A DNA stretch of 37,288 bases from CAYQSU01 sp964420325. Lineage in GTDB: Bacteria > Pseudomonadota > Alphaproteobacteria > Rhodospirillales > Defluviicoccaceae. Below, piece after piece: positions 1 to 10,470 of the stretch. A model generated the notes under the pieces. The model ran no database searches, was not told the origin of the DNA, and worked only from the letters and a program-made list of their open reading frames with translations. Where the stretch lies: contig CAYQSU010000031.1 in assembly GCA_964420325.1 (NCBI GenBank), forward strand, positions 1-37,288, written 5' to 3'. Position numbers and translations under genes: made by a program. Position 1 is the first letter of the stretch. Each line of letters begins with the position of its first letter.

Positions 1-2458
<2,458 letters not shown>

Positions 2459-2585
2459 GAGCGCGCTCCTTCCCTTGGGTCATCCTCCGCACCCTCGGTA
2501 TGAGCACACTTCGCCCCGCCTGTCCACCGCCGTCGCGCCGCCGCGTCGCCCGGGCGATGCGAGGGGGAGAATCCGACGCCCCGGT

Positions 2586-4589
2586 TCAGCGGGCGGTGAC
2601 CACCCGGATGACCAACTCCTGGGCGAAATCCTGGGGTTTGCCGTCGATCGTCCGCGCCGACGAATCCCGCACGCGGACGAGAAGCGGGTACGTCCCCGAG
2701 GCCGCAGCCTTGCCGCTGATGACACCGGAGGCCGGATCCAGGACGAGACCCTCGGGCAGGGCTCCGTTCTCGATGGACCACGAGTACGGCGGCGTTCCGC
2801 CCAAGGCCTCGAGCCGGATCGCCACCGGCTCGCCGGCCACGGCTCTTTGCCGGCCGGGCAGCAGCATGACCAGGCCCCGCTCGGCCTCGACGATCGCCCG
2901 GCGCTCATCGCGGCGGGCGGCGTGCGCCGGGTCCGCGTGAAGACTCTCGAGCTCGTCGGGATCGGCGGCGAGGTCGTAGAGCTCCTCCTCGCCGGTCGCC
3001 GACAGCACATACTTCCACCGTTCGGTGCGCACGCCGGCAAACGCCAGGGGATCGTAGCGCGCCAGCGGCACGTGGCTGCGGGCCGTCGAGTCCGCCCGGA
3101 ACAGGAGCGGCAGCACGCTCCTGCCGTCGGTGCGCGGCTCGACGTTGGCGAGGTCGAACACGGTCGCCGGCATGTCGAGATCGGGGATGACGAGCCGGTC
3201 GATGGTGCGCCCGCCGATGCCGGGGTAGCGCATCAGGAACGGCACCCGCACCGACGCCTCGTACTGGTGTCCCTTGCTCCACAACCCGTGCTCACCCCAT
3301 TGCCAGCCGTCGTCGGACGCGTAGAAGAGGACGGTATCCTCCTCGAGGCCGAGCGCGGCCAGGCGGGCCACGATGTCCTCGACCGCGCGGTCGACCGCCT
3401 GCAACGTGCGGAGCTGCGCCGCCGGGAACCCGGGCTTCGGTCGCTTCGCCTCCGCCCGCCGCGCGGGGTCGGAAAGCCAGGCTGGCTTGTCGGAGAGGTC
3501 GGTCTCCTCGACCGCCTCGGCCTCGAAGTCCTGAAACAAGTGCTCGTCCTCCGGCGCCGGGACGGCGGGCTCGTGCGGCGCAAAGGTGCTGAAGAGCACG
3601 AAGAATGGCTCGCTCGCGGGCTCGCTGATGAAGTCGAGAACGACGTCCCGCGCGTAGTCGGTGGCATATGCGCCGACCGGCCCGACGATCGCGCCGGCTT
3701 CGCTGGCATACGGCCCGCTCGAGCCGATCGTCGTCACGAAATCCCGATACTTGATGATCTCGCCGACGAAGCGGGTCCAGCCTGGCGGCACATACCCACG
3801 CCGGTAGCCGTTCATGTACTTGCCGACGAGGAGCGTCCGATAGCCGGCCTCCTGCAGGCGCGTCGCCAGGGTGTCGGTGTCGTCGAAGCGCTCGAAGCCG
3901 CCGTTCGGCGGACCGTTGGCGAGCACGCCGGTGTTCCTGCTCGAGAGTCCGCCGGAGAGGAGAGAGGCGCGCGAGGGGCAGCACGCCGCCGTGCTGTCGA
4001 AGGCGTTGGTGAACGTGACGCCCTGGTCGGCGAAGAGCCGGGTCAGCCGTGGCATCGCCCGTATCGTGTCGGCGCGCTGATCGTCGGTGTAGATGATCAC
4101 CACGTTGTAGCGCTTGCCCTCGCGTCCCAGCCGCCGGGGGAAGTCGGAGACCGGTAGCCGCGTGCGGCCGAGGAACACGCCTGCGCCGGATGGCTGGGCG
4201 ACGTCGAGATAGAGGCGCCCCTCCGTCAACGGGGCGAAGACAAGACGATCATCGAAGCCGCGCGAGACCCTGAGCCGGAAGTCGATGCGGCCGCCGGCGA
4301 CGGAAACGGTGTCGTGATCTTCAACGCTTTCCGGCGTGACCGCGAGCAGGGCGCCGTCGGAGAAGATGGTCCCGGCGTACTCGGCCCGGCCCCGGCCGGC
4401 AACCGCGACCAGCGTCCACGCTCCGTCGGGACAGTCCCTCCACAGGAGGAGCCCGGTGTCCCTTGCCGCGTGGACGCGCGGATCGCCGCACCCGACCTCG
4501 TCCGCCCGCACGCACGTGCCGTGCAGCAAGACCCCGATCACTGCCGCGGCGAGACCACCGGCGCGAACCGACACCCCGATCGCCCTCAC
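2586..4589 (-). CDS. Secreted formylglycine-dependent sulfatase with C-terminal Ig-like domain
   Basis: Type I sulfatase (alkaline-phosphatase superfamily), 667 aa, predicted to hydrolyse sulfate esters outside the cytoplasm. A signal peptide (about 1-29, ending TCVRA) is followed by an unassigned N-terminal domain (about 30-155). The sulfatase domain spans about 160-560: metal-binding D169-D170, the formylglycine motif C203-C-P-S-R207, K257, H339, SDDGWQWGEHG (425-434) and K439. D427 stands where many sulfatases have Asn. Residues about 575-667 resemble a putative Ig (He_PIG) domain, with LPEGLVLDPASGVISG. The GTG start follows a purine-rich GGGGAGGGGAG. C203 must be oxidised by a formylglycine-generating enzyme or anaerobic maturase, neither of which is in the window. 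Sulfotransferase genes 14-20 kb away suggest a sulfated glycan as substrate, which is inference. Confidence 0.93.
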   Translation of the reverse strand: MRAIGVSVRAGGLAAAVIGVLLHGTCVRADEVGCGDPRVHAARDTGLLLWRDCPDGAWTLVAVAGRGRAEYAGTIFSDGALLAVTPESVEDHDTVSVAGGRIDFRLRVSRGFDDRLVFAPLTEGRLYLDVAQPSGAGVFLGRTRLPVSDFPRRLGREGKRYNVVIIYTDDQRADTIRAMPRLTRLFADQGVTFTNAFDSTAACCPSRASLLSGGLSSRNTGVLANGPPNGGFERFDDTDTLATRLQEAGYRTLLVGKYMNGYRRGYVPPGWTRFVGEIIKYRDFVTTIGSSGPYASEAGAIVGPVGAYATDYARDVVLDFISEPASEPFFVLFSTFAPHEPAVPAPEDEHLFQDFEAEAVEETDLSDKPAWLSDPARRAEAKRPKPGFPAAQLRTLQAVDRAVEDIVARLAALGLEEDTVLFYASDDGWQWGEHGLWSKGHQYEASVRVPFLMRYPGIGGRTIDRLVIPDLDMPATVFDLANVEPRTDGRSVLPLLFRADSTARSHVPLARYDPLAFAGVRTERWKYVLSATGEEELYDLAADPDELESLHADPAHAARRDERRAIVEAERGLVMLLPGRQRAVAGEPVAIRLEALGGTPPYSWSIENGALPEGLVLDPASGVISGKAAASGTYPLLVRVRDSSARTIDGKPQDFAQELVIRVVTAR

Positions 4590-4819
4590 CTTCGCTCCCC
4601 TCCCCCTCGAGATCCTCTCGGCTGCAGGTCGCCGCCGCGGCCGGCGAGTCTTCAGCCAAATGAGGCCGATTTGTGTCGATCTGAGAGGTCCTTCCGGCCT
4701 GGACCGGGCCCTCGCGTGTGCGGCTTCGCCGTCTCCGGGTCTCGCCTGCGACGGCCATTGCCCGACCCTTGCGGGTGGCGTAACGAGAGGCTCCGCGCGC
4801 GCTCATGCGAGGAGGAACC

Positions 4820-5746
4820 ATGGCCGTCCCCCCGGCCGCCGGCAGGACCGCATCGCTCGACCTCTTTGCCGTCCTGGCCATGGTCGTGCTCTGTGCCAGC
4901 TGGGGCGGCAACCAGGTGGCCATCAAGGTGGCGACCGCCGAGGTGCCGCCGGTGATCCAGGCCGGCCTGCGCAGCGCCGTGGCCGCCGTGCTGCTGGTTG
5001 CCTACATGGCGGTCCGCGGCCTCCCCGTCCTCGCCCGCGACGGAACGTTGTGGCTCGGGCTGTGCGCAGGCCTCCTGTTCGCCGTCGAGTTCATGCTGCT
5101 GTTCTGGGGTCTCAGCTTCACCACCGCCGGCCGCGCCGTGGTCTTTCTCTATGTGGCGCCGTTCGTCGTGGCACTCGGTGCGCATCTGTTCGTCCCCGGC
5201 GAGCGGATCCGCCCGGCCCAGGTGCTGGGACTGGCGTGCGCGTTCGTCGGTCTTTACCTCGCCTTCGGCGGCGGCGATTCCCCAAGCGCCGCGGGCCAGA
5301 TCGTCGGCGACCTAATGGCCCTCGCCGCGGGCGTTCTGTGGGGCGCGACCACGGTGCTGATCAAGGCGACGCGCCTCGTCCGCGCGTCGCCGCACCGGGT
5401 CCTCCTCTACCAGCTCGCCGTCTCGGGGCTGGCGCTGCCGCCGGCCGGCCTCCTGCTCGGCGAGGCCCTCTCCGGGCTCCCGGGGGCCGTCACGCTTGGC
5501 TCGCTCGCCTACCAGACGATCTGGGTCGCCTTCATCACCTATCTCGCGTGGTTCGGCCTGGTGCAGACCTATCCGGCGGCGCTGCTTTCGTCGTTTACCT
5601 TTCTCGCGCCCGTGCTAGGCACGTTCGCCAGCGCGATCCTTCTCGACGAGCCGCTGACGCCGCAGGTCTTCGCCACGCTTGGCCTGGTCTCGGCCGGTAT
5701 CCTTCTCGTCAACCATCCGTTCGTCCCGCGCGCCCGGGAGTCCTAG
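4820..5746 (+). CDS. EamA/DMT-family inner-membrane transporter
   Basis: Drug/metabolite transporter superfamily protein, 308 aa, with two EamA repeats and about ten membrane segments. The first repeat (about 10-145) carries LCASWGGNQVAIKVATAEVPP, the second (about 155-295) carries MALAAGVLWGATTVLIKATR. Family members export amino acids or other small metabolites, but the substrate cannot be read from sequence. ATG 4820 is chosen over the in-frame ATG at 4805 because the strong ribosome binding site GAGGAGG (4809-4815) lies between them. It is divergent from the sulfatase gene, and the 230-bp gap between them shows no convincing promoter pair. Confidence 0.9.
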   Translation: MAVPPAAGRTASLDLFAVLAMVVLCASWGGNQVAIKVATAEVPPVIQAGLRSAVAAVLLVAYMAVRGLPVLARDGTLWLGLCAGLLFAVEFMLLFWGLSFTTAGRAVVFLYVAPFVVALGAHLFVPGERIRPAQVLGLACAFVGLYLAFGGGDSPSAAGQIVGDLMALAAGVLWGATTVLIKATRLVRASPHRVLLYQLAVSGLALPPAGLLLGEALSGLPGAVTLGSLAYQTIWVAFITYLAWFGLVQTYPAALLSSFTFLAPVLGTFASAILLDEPLTPQVFATLGLVSAGILLVNHPFVPRARES

Positions 5747-6014
5747 AGCGGCGGGCCGAGTGTCCGCTGCCCGCAGGCGGAAGCCGGGATGGCGCTGGAA
5801 CGGCAGTGCGGGCGCCGGCTGCGATCCCACCCGCCGCCCAATAGTGCGCCGCGCCTGGCCCGCAGCAGCGCCCGCGTCTTGATCGCCTCCGCGGCCCGAC
5901 CGGCCCTGCCCTGGCTGCCGGGTTGACCCGGGCGGCCAACTCGGGGACGCTGAGGCCAAGGCCGGCTTGAGCGAAACCCGCCGGCGCCTTTGCACCTTTG
6001 GGGAGTTCGGGACG

Positions 6015-7832
6015 ATGACCGGGGAGCAGGCCATCATCCTCGCCATCCTGGCGGCGACCGTCGCCGGCTTCCTGTGGGGCCGCTGGCGCCACGACATGGT
6101 GGCCGTCGGCGCGCTGCTCGCCTGCGTCGTGGCGGGGCTGGTTCCTGCCGGCGAGGCGTTCGCCGGCTTCGGCCATCCGGCCGTCATCACCGTCGCCGCC
6201 GTGCTGGTGCTGAGCCGCGGCCTGCAGGCCTCGGGCGCCGTCGACGCCCTGGCCCGGGTCGCGGTGCCCAAGGAGCCCGGATACCGCACGGCGGTCGCGG
6301 CGCTGACGGCGCTCGCCGCCGTCCTGTCGGCGTTCATGAACAACGTCGGCGCGCTGGCGCTCCTGATGCCGGTGGCGATCCAGATCGCAGCCCGGCTCGA
6401 GGTGCCCGCCGGCCGGATGCTGATGCCGGTCGCCTTCGGCTCGATCCTGGGCGGGATGACGACGCTGATCGGAACGCCGCCCAACCTGATCGTCTCCGCC
6501 TTCCGCGCCGACGCCGGCGGCGGCTTCGCGATGTTCGACTTCACCCCGGTCGGGCTCGCCGTGGCGGCAAGCGGCATCGCCTTCATCACCCTGATCGGCT
6601 GGCGGCTGGTGCCGGCGCGCGACCGCGCGGCCGCCGCCGGCTTCGAGATCGGCGCCTATCTCACCGAGGCGCGGGTCACCGGGAAGAGCAAGGCCGCCGG
6701 AAAGAGCCTGCGCGAGGTCGAGGCGGCGGTCGAGGAGGCCGGCGGGCAGATCGTCGGCCTGGTCCGCAACGAGGTCCGGCTCACCGCCCCCGCTCCCTCG
6801 CGGGTCGTCCGGGCGGGCGACATCCTGGTCATCGAGGCCGAACCGGAGGCGTTGGCGACGACGCTTTCGAGCCTCGGCCTCAAGCTCGAGGAGGCGGTGC
6901 CGGAGAGCGATGCGGAGGCGTCCGGACGTCCGGCCCAGGCCGCCGGCGAGGACGAGGCCAGGCCTCCGCCTGCGGACACCAGCGCCCTCGTCGAGCTCGC
7001 CGTCCTGCCGAACTCGCGCCTGATCGGCCGGTCGGCCTCCAACATCCTGTTGCGCACGCGCTTCGGCATCAACCTCCTCGCCCTGTCGCGCCAGGGCCGG
7101 CAGTCGGTGACGCGGCTGCGCTCGATGCCGGTGCACGCCGGCGACGTGTTGCTCCTGCAGGGACCGGCCGACGCGGTGGCCGAGTTCGCGCTGCAGTTCG
7201 GCTGCGCGCCGCTGGCCGAACGGCCGCTGCGCCTGCCCGACCGGCGCCGGGCGGCGACCGCCGCCGCGATCATGGCCGCGGGCATCGGCGGTGCGGCGTT
7301 CGGGCTGCTGCCGGCCGCGGTCTCGTTCACCGCCGGCGTCCTCGCCGCGATGGCGCTGCGCGTGGTCTCGCCGCGCACGGTCTACGACGCCATCGACTGG
7401 CCGGTGATCGTGCTGCTCGGCGCACTGATCCCGGTCGCCGGTGCGATGGCGACAACCGGCACTGCCGATCTCATCGCCCGGGTGCTCCTCGAGAGCATCG
7501 CCGGGGGCCACCCGGTGATCACGCTGGCGGCGATCCTGATCGTCACCATGACGCTCTCCGACTTCATGAACAACGCCGCCACCGCCGCGGTGATGAGCCC
7601 GATCGCGATCGGCGCGGCGGCGGGTCTCGGGGCCAGCGTCGATCCCTTCCTGATGGCGGTGGCGGTGGGCGCGTCGTGCGCGTTTCTGACCCCAATCGGA
7701 CACCAGAACAACACGCTGATCCTGGGTCCCGGCGGCTTCCGCTTCGGCGACTACTGGCGGCTCGGCCTGCCGCTGGAGGTGATCGTCGTCGCCGTCGGCG
7801 TGCCGATGATCCTCGTCGTCTGGCCGCTGTGA
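6015..7832 (+). CDS. SLC13-type sodium/anion permease with two TrkA-C (RCK_C) domains
   Basis: Inner-membrane permease of 605 aa from the DASS/ArsB (ion transporter) superfamily. It has two sets of membrane helices (about 5-200 and 415-605) around a cytoplasmic insert of two TrkA-C domains. The repeat motifs SAFMNNVGALALLMPVA with GTPPNLIVSAF, and later SDFMNNAATAAVMSPIA with PIGHQNNTLILG, are the substrate- and sodium-site motifs of SLC13 proteins. The RCK_C domains (about 205-282 and 315-390) each end in the typical 'GD-LL/V' strand (RAGDILVIEA, HAGDVLLLQG). Relatives carry sulfate, dicarboxylates or other anions. Sulfate would suit a region rich in sulfotransferases, but this is not shown. 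ATG 6015 is preferred to the TTG at 5967 because it has GGGAG upstream and starts next to the first helix. Confidence 0.92.
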   Translation: MTGEQAIILAILAATVAGFLWGRWRHDMVAVGALLACVVAGLVPAGEAFAGFGHPAVITVAAVLVLSRGLQASGAVDALARVAVPKEPGYRTAVAALTALAAVLSAFMNNVGALALLMPVAIQIAARLEVPAGRMLMPVAFGSILGGMTTLIGTPPNLIVSAFRADAGGGFAMFDFTPVGLAVAASGIAFITLIGWRLVPARDRAAAAGFEIGAYLTEARVTGKSKAAGKSLREVEAAVEEAGGQIVGLVRNEVRLTAPAPSRVVRAGDILVIEAEPEALATTLSSLGLKLEEAVPESDAEASGRPAQAAGEDEARPPPADTSALVELAVLPNSRLIGRSASNILLRTRFGINLLALSRQGRQSVTRLRSMPVHAGDVLLLQGPADAVAEFALQFGCAPLAERPLRLPDRRRAATAAAIMAAGIGGAAFGLLPAAVSFTAGVLAAMALRVVSPRTVYDAIDWPVIVLLGALIPVAGAMATTGTADLIARVLLESIAGGHPVITLAAILIVTMTLSDFMNNAATAAVMSPIAIGAAAGLGASVDPFLMAVAVGASCAFLTPIGHQNNTLILGPGGFRFGDYWRLGLPLEVIVVAVGVPMILVVWPL

Positions 7833-7974
7833 GCCGCGGCCGGCAGCGACGCCGGGCGGTTCTTGTGCAGCGCAATATTGTTGCTTGACATCGGACCCGC
7901 CGGCGCCCAAGTCTGGGGCATCCACCAGAACCGAGACCGGGAGGAGACGGACGCCACGACGGAGGTTGGCGACG

Positions 7975-8436
7975 ATGACGAGAGCCTCACCATTCAGCAC
8001 GACCAGGGCGGAACCCGGCCGCAGCACCGCTCCGCCGGCCGCCGGCGACCTCGATCCCGAGCGTCTGCAAGGCTTCTTGCGGAGGGCGCACGCCGAGAGG
8101 GCCGACGCCGTCCACTTGCTCCTCCTGCGAATCGGTCGAACGGTCCGCGCGCTCGTTCGTCCGCGGTCGCGGGCCGGCGTCGACGAGGGGCAGCTCTACG
8201 ACCTCGTCGAGCACGAGCTGCGCACGCCCCTGACGGCGATCCGCTCCGCCGCCGAGATCCTGCGCGACCACGTCGAGCTCACGCCCGAGGAACGCCGACG
8301 CTTTCTCGACGTGGTGCTGGCCGACAACGCCCGCCTCGAACGGTTCGTCGACCGCCTGCTCGCCGCCGCCAGCGCGCCTCCGCGGCGCAGAACCCCGAGC
8401 TCCGGCAAGAGCCACCCCGGGGCGGTCACGGCCTGA
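7975..8436 (+). CDS. Orphan histidine phosphoacceptor (HisKA/DHp) protein without ATPase domain
   Basis: Small 153-aa protein whose only recognisable domain is a HisKA dimerisation/phosphoacceptor helix pair (about 78-135). It contains the H-box EHELRTPLTAIRSAAEIL followed by the second helix ending DNARLERFVDRLLAAA. There is no HATPase_c domain: no N, G1 or G2 box follows before the TGA, and the next gene is convergent. An Arg-rich N-terminal part (about 30-70) has no clear assignment and no membrane segment. ATG 7975 follows GGAGG (7961-7965). It could be a phosphotransfer partner phosphorylated by another kinase, a competitor for a response regulator, or the remnant of a sensor kinase. The histidine and flanking residues are intact, which argues mildly against decay. 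Confidence 0.72.
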   Translation: MTRASPFSTTRAEPGRSTAPPAAGDLDPERLQGFLRRAHAERADAVHLLLLRIGRTVRALVRPRSRAGVDEGQLYDLVEHELRTPLTAIRSAAEILRDHVELTPEERRRFLDVVLADNARLERFVDRLLAAASAPPRRRTPSSGKSHPGAVTA

Positions 8437-8479
8437 CGCCGGCGACGACGGAAGGCTCCGGGGCGGGAACGGCGCCGCC

Positions 8480-8791
8480 TCAGGCGGCGGCGTAGGCGGC
8501 CGCGTGGTCGACGAAGGTGTAGGGATCGATGCCGTAGACCAGCTCGAACTTGGCTTCCGCCAGGCGCTCGCGGCCGCGGCCGAAGAGGTCGCCGATGGCG
8601 CCTTCGAGAGCGCCCTTGAGGTACTCGGGGTTGCTGGCGAAGTGCTCGCAGCGCAGCGCCTGGACGATGAGCTGGTGCACCGCGACGGCCACCTCGAAGA
8701 CGTCGTCGGGCAGCTCAGGCGCCGGGTCGTGCTCCGCGCCGCGGGCGGCGGCGGCACGGCTGCGGCCCGAGGGAAAGTCGATGACGGTCAT
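8480..8791 (-). CDS. Small acidic protein of unknown function
   Basis: Protein of 103 aa with no family I recognise. It begins MTVIDFPSGR, has an Ala/Arg/Pro linker to about residue 28, then a mostly helical, acidic body ending YGIDPYTFVDHAAAYAAA. There is no signal peptide, membrane segment, metal motif or helix-turn-helix. It is downstream of ilvE on the same strand (109-bp gap) and converges with the histidine-phosphoacceptor gene 43 bp away. GAGGCG precedes the ATG. The codon pattern (G/C at third positions) is consistent with a real gene. Confidence 0.68.
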   Translation of the reverse strand: MTVIDFPSGRSRAAAARGAEHDPAPELPDDVFEVAVAVHQLIVQALRCEHFASNPEYLKGALEGAIGDLFGRGRERLAEAKFELVYGIDPYTFVDHAAAYAAA

Positions 8792-8900
8792 GGATCGCCT
8801 CGCCGTTGGCCGGATCGGAAGGTCCCTGTTGACGCGGCCGAGCCTAGCCCTGAGGCGGTAACCGAATGATGAACGCCGGCCGGCGAGACCGGCGACGGGA

Positions 8901-9803
8901 TCAGGCGGCGCTGGCGGCGGTCTTCGTCTTGCCCTGGGTTACCCGCTCGTAGTCGGCCATCAGGACGCGGGTGATCTCGCCCGGCGCGAAGCGCAGCCCG
9001 TCGATCTCGCCGACCGGCGTGACCTCGGCGGCGGTGCCGGTGAGGAACACCTCGGTGGCCTGGCGGAGCTCCTCGGGCGGGATCGCGCGCTCGATCACCT
9101 CGATGCCGTGGGCCTTGGCGAGATCGATGACGGTGCGCCGGGTGATGCCGTTGAGGAAGCAGTCGGGCACCGGCGTGTGCAGGCGGCCGTCGCCCATCAC
9201 CAGGAAGATGTTGGCGCCAGTCGATTCGGCGATCTGGCCCCGCCAGTCGAGCATAAGCGCGTCGTCGTAGCCCTCCCTCTCCACAGCGTGCTTGGACATC
9301 GTGCAGATCATGTAGAGGCCGGCCGCCTTGGCGTGGACCGGGGCGGTGTCGGGGGCGGGCCTTCGCCACGGCGCCGTCTTCAGGCGGATGCCCCGGAGCC
9401 GGGCCTCCGGCGAGAAGTAGGACGGCCACGGCCAGGCGGCGATCGCCAGATGGATCCTCGTCGCCTGGGCCGAGACCCCCATCATCTCGCTGCCGCGCCA
9501 GGCGATCGGCCGGACATAGCCGTCGACGATGGCGTTCGCCCTGACCACCTCGTCGCACGCCCGGTCGACGTCGTCGACCGAGCAGGGAAGGCTGAAGCCC
9601 AGCGTCTGCGCCGACAGCGCCAGCCGCTCGGAGTGCTCGGTGAGCTTGAAGATCCGGCCGCCGTAGGCGCGCTCGCCCTCGAACACCGCCGAGGCGTAAT
9701 GCAGCCCGTGGGACAGCACGTGCAGGTTCGCCTGTCGCCACGGCACGAGCTCGCCGTCGTACCAGATGACACCGTCACGATCGTGAAAGGGTTTCCCGCT
9801 CAT
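8901..9803 (-). CDS. ilvE: Branched-chain amino acid aminotransferase
   Basis: PLP-dependent class IV aminotransferase (300 aa) catalysing the last step of leucine, isoleucine and valine synthesis and the first of their breakdown, in the cytoplasm. It starts with the typical RDGVIWYDGELVPWRQANLH. The PLP lysine is K159 in VHAKAAGLYMICTMSKHA, followed by E193 in GQIAESTGANIF that contacts the pyridine nitrogen. NGITRRTVIDLA and LTGTAAEVTPVGEIDG are the later fold-type IV motifs. Length matches family members. It is transcribed away from the MarR gene, and the shared 154-bp gap holds a TTGACA-17-TACGAA promoter for this gene. A second class IV paralogue is found at 34944-35810. Confidence 0.95.
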   Translation of the reverse strand: MSGKPFHDRDGVIWYDGELVPWRQANLHVLSHGLHYASAVFEGERAYGGRIFKLTEHSERLALSAQTLGFSLPCSVDDVDRACDEVVRANAIVDGYVRPIAWRGSEMMGVSAQATRIHLAIAAWPWPSYFSPEARLRGIRLKTAPWRRPAPDTAPVHAKAAGLYMICTMSKHAVEREGYDDALMLDWRGQIAESTGANIFLVMGDGRLHTPVPDCFLNGITRRTVIDLAKAHGIEVIERAIPPEELRQATEVFLTGTAAEVTPVGEIDGLRFAPGEITRVLMADYERVTQGKTKTAASAA

Positions 9804-9871
9804 GAAGCTTCATGTCCCTGACCTGTCGTCATCCGAACGATTGTATCGCGCCCCTCGGCCGGACCTTGTTT

Positions 9872-9910
9872 TTCGTACCATTCGCTGGCATATATGTCAA
9901 TCTTACTGAC
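9872..9910. promoter_or_regulatory. Divergent ilvE/marR promoter region with an inverted repeat
   Basis: On the minus strand TTGACA (9900-9895), a 17-bp spacer and TACGAA (9877-9872) form a sigma70-type promoter for ilvE. On the plus strand TTGTTT (9867-9872) and TATATG (9891-9896) with an 18-bp spacer could serve the MarR gene. GTCAATCTTACTGAC (9896-9910) is an inverted repeat with 4-bp arms that overlaps the ilvE -35 box and lies near the predicted marR transcription start, a position suited to a repressor. Binding by the adjacent MarR protein is inference. Confidence 0.42.
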
Positions 9911-9957
9911 GTAATCGCCCGGCACCGCCGAGGCCCCGAGGAGGGTTCGCGCCCGCC

Positions 9958-10446
9958 ATGGACCAGCACGCCAGGGCCGACGCCGCGGATGTCTTGGATC
10001 TCAGCGAGACGGCGCTGCGCCGGGCGATCGAGCTCCTGTTCTTCGCCTATCGGGACTTCACCGGCGACGCCGACGCGCTCCTCGTCCGGTACGGCTTCGG
10101 GCGCGCCCATCACCGCGTCATCTACTTCGTCGGCCGCGAGCCGGGGATCACGGTGAGCGAGCTCCTGTCCATCCTCAAGATCACCAAGCAGTCGCTGGCA
10201 CCGGTTCTGAGCCAGCTGATCGAGCAGGGGTTCGTCGTGCAAAGGCCGGACCTCCAGGACCGCCGCCGCCGGCGGCTCTACCTGACGGCGGAGGCCAAGG
10301 CGCTCGAGCGCCGGCTGACCGAGCGCCAGACGGCGCGCATCGCCGCTGCCTGTCGGCGGTCGGGCGCCCAGGCCGTGGGCGGCTTTACGGCGGTGCTGCT
10401 GGCGATTATCAATGATGAGGATCGCAAGCGCTTTCAGGACCCGTGA
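9958..10446 (+). CDS. MarR-family transcriptional regulator (PetP-like)
   Basis: Cytoplasmic DNA-binding protein of 162 aa with a MarR winged helix. After a helical N-terminus (ALRRAIELLFFAYRDF), the core GRAHHRVIYFVGREPGITV, the recognition helix SELLSILKITKQSLAPVLSQL and the wing VQRPDLQDRRRRRLYLT are all present. It is followed closely by an OmpR-type regulator and a sensor kinase. Marker order aminotransferase-MarR-OmpR-kinase resembles that around petP-petR of Rhodobacter, where petR is linked to cytochrome bc1 expression; equivalence here is not proven. GAGGAGGG lies about 12 bases before the ATG. It may control itself and ilvE through the inverted repeat at 9896-9910. Confidence 0.92.
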   Translation: MDQHARADAADVLDLSETALRRAIELLFFAYRDFTGDADALLVRYGFGRAHHRVIYFVGREPGITVSELLSILKITKQSLAPVLSQLIEQGFVVQRPDLQDRRRRRLYLTAEAKALERRLTERQTARIAAACRRSGAQAVGGFTAVLLAIINDEDRKRFQDP

Positions 10447-10470
10447 GGCGTGGACTAGAGGCATCAGCCG

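Noticed and set aside
2546..2557. Palindrome TCGCCCGGGCGA between sulfatase and aconitase genes
   Set aside because: It could be a weak transcription end or a binding site, but GC-rich palindromes of this size are common here and there is no T tract.
7885..7890. TTGACA before the phosphoacceptor gene
   Set aside because: A perfect -35 hexamer, but no acceptable -10 box 16-18 bp downstream.
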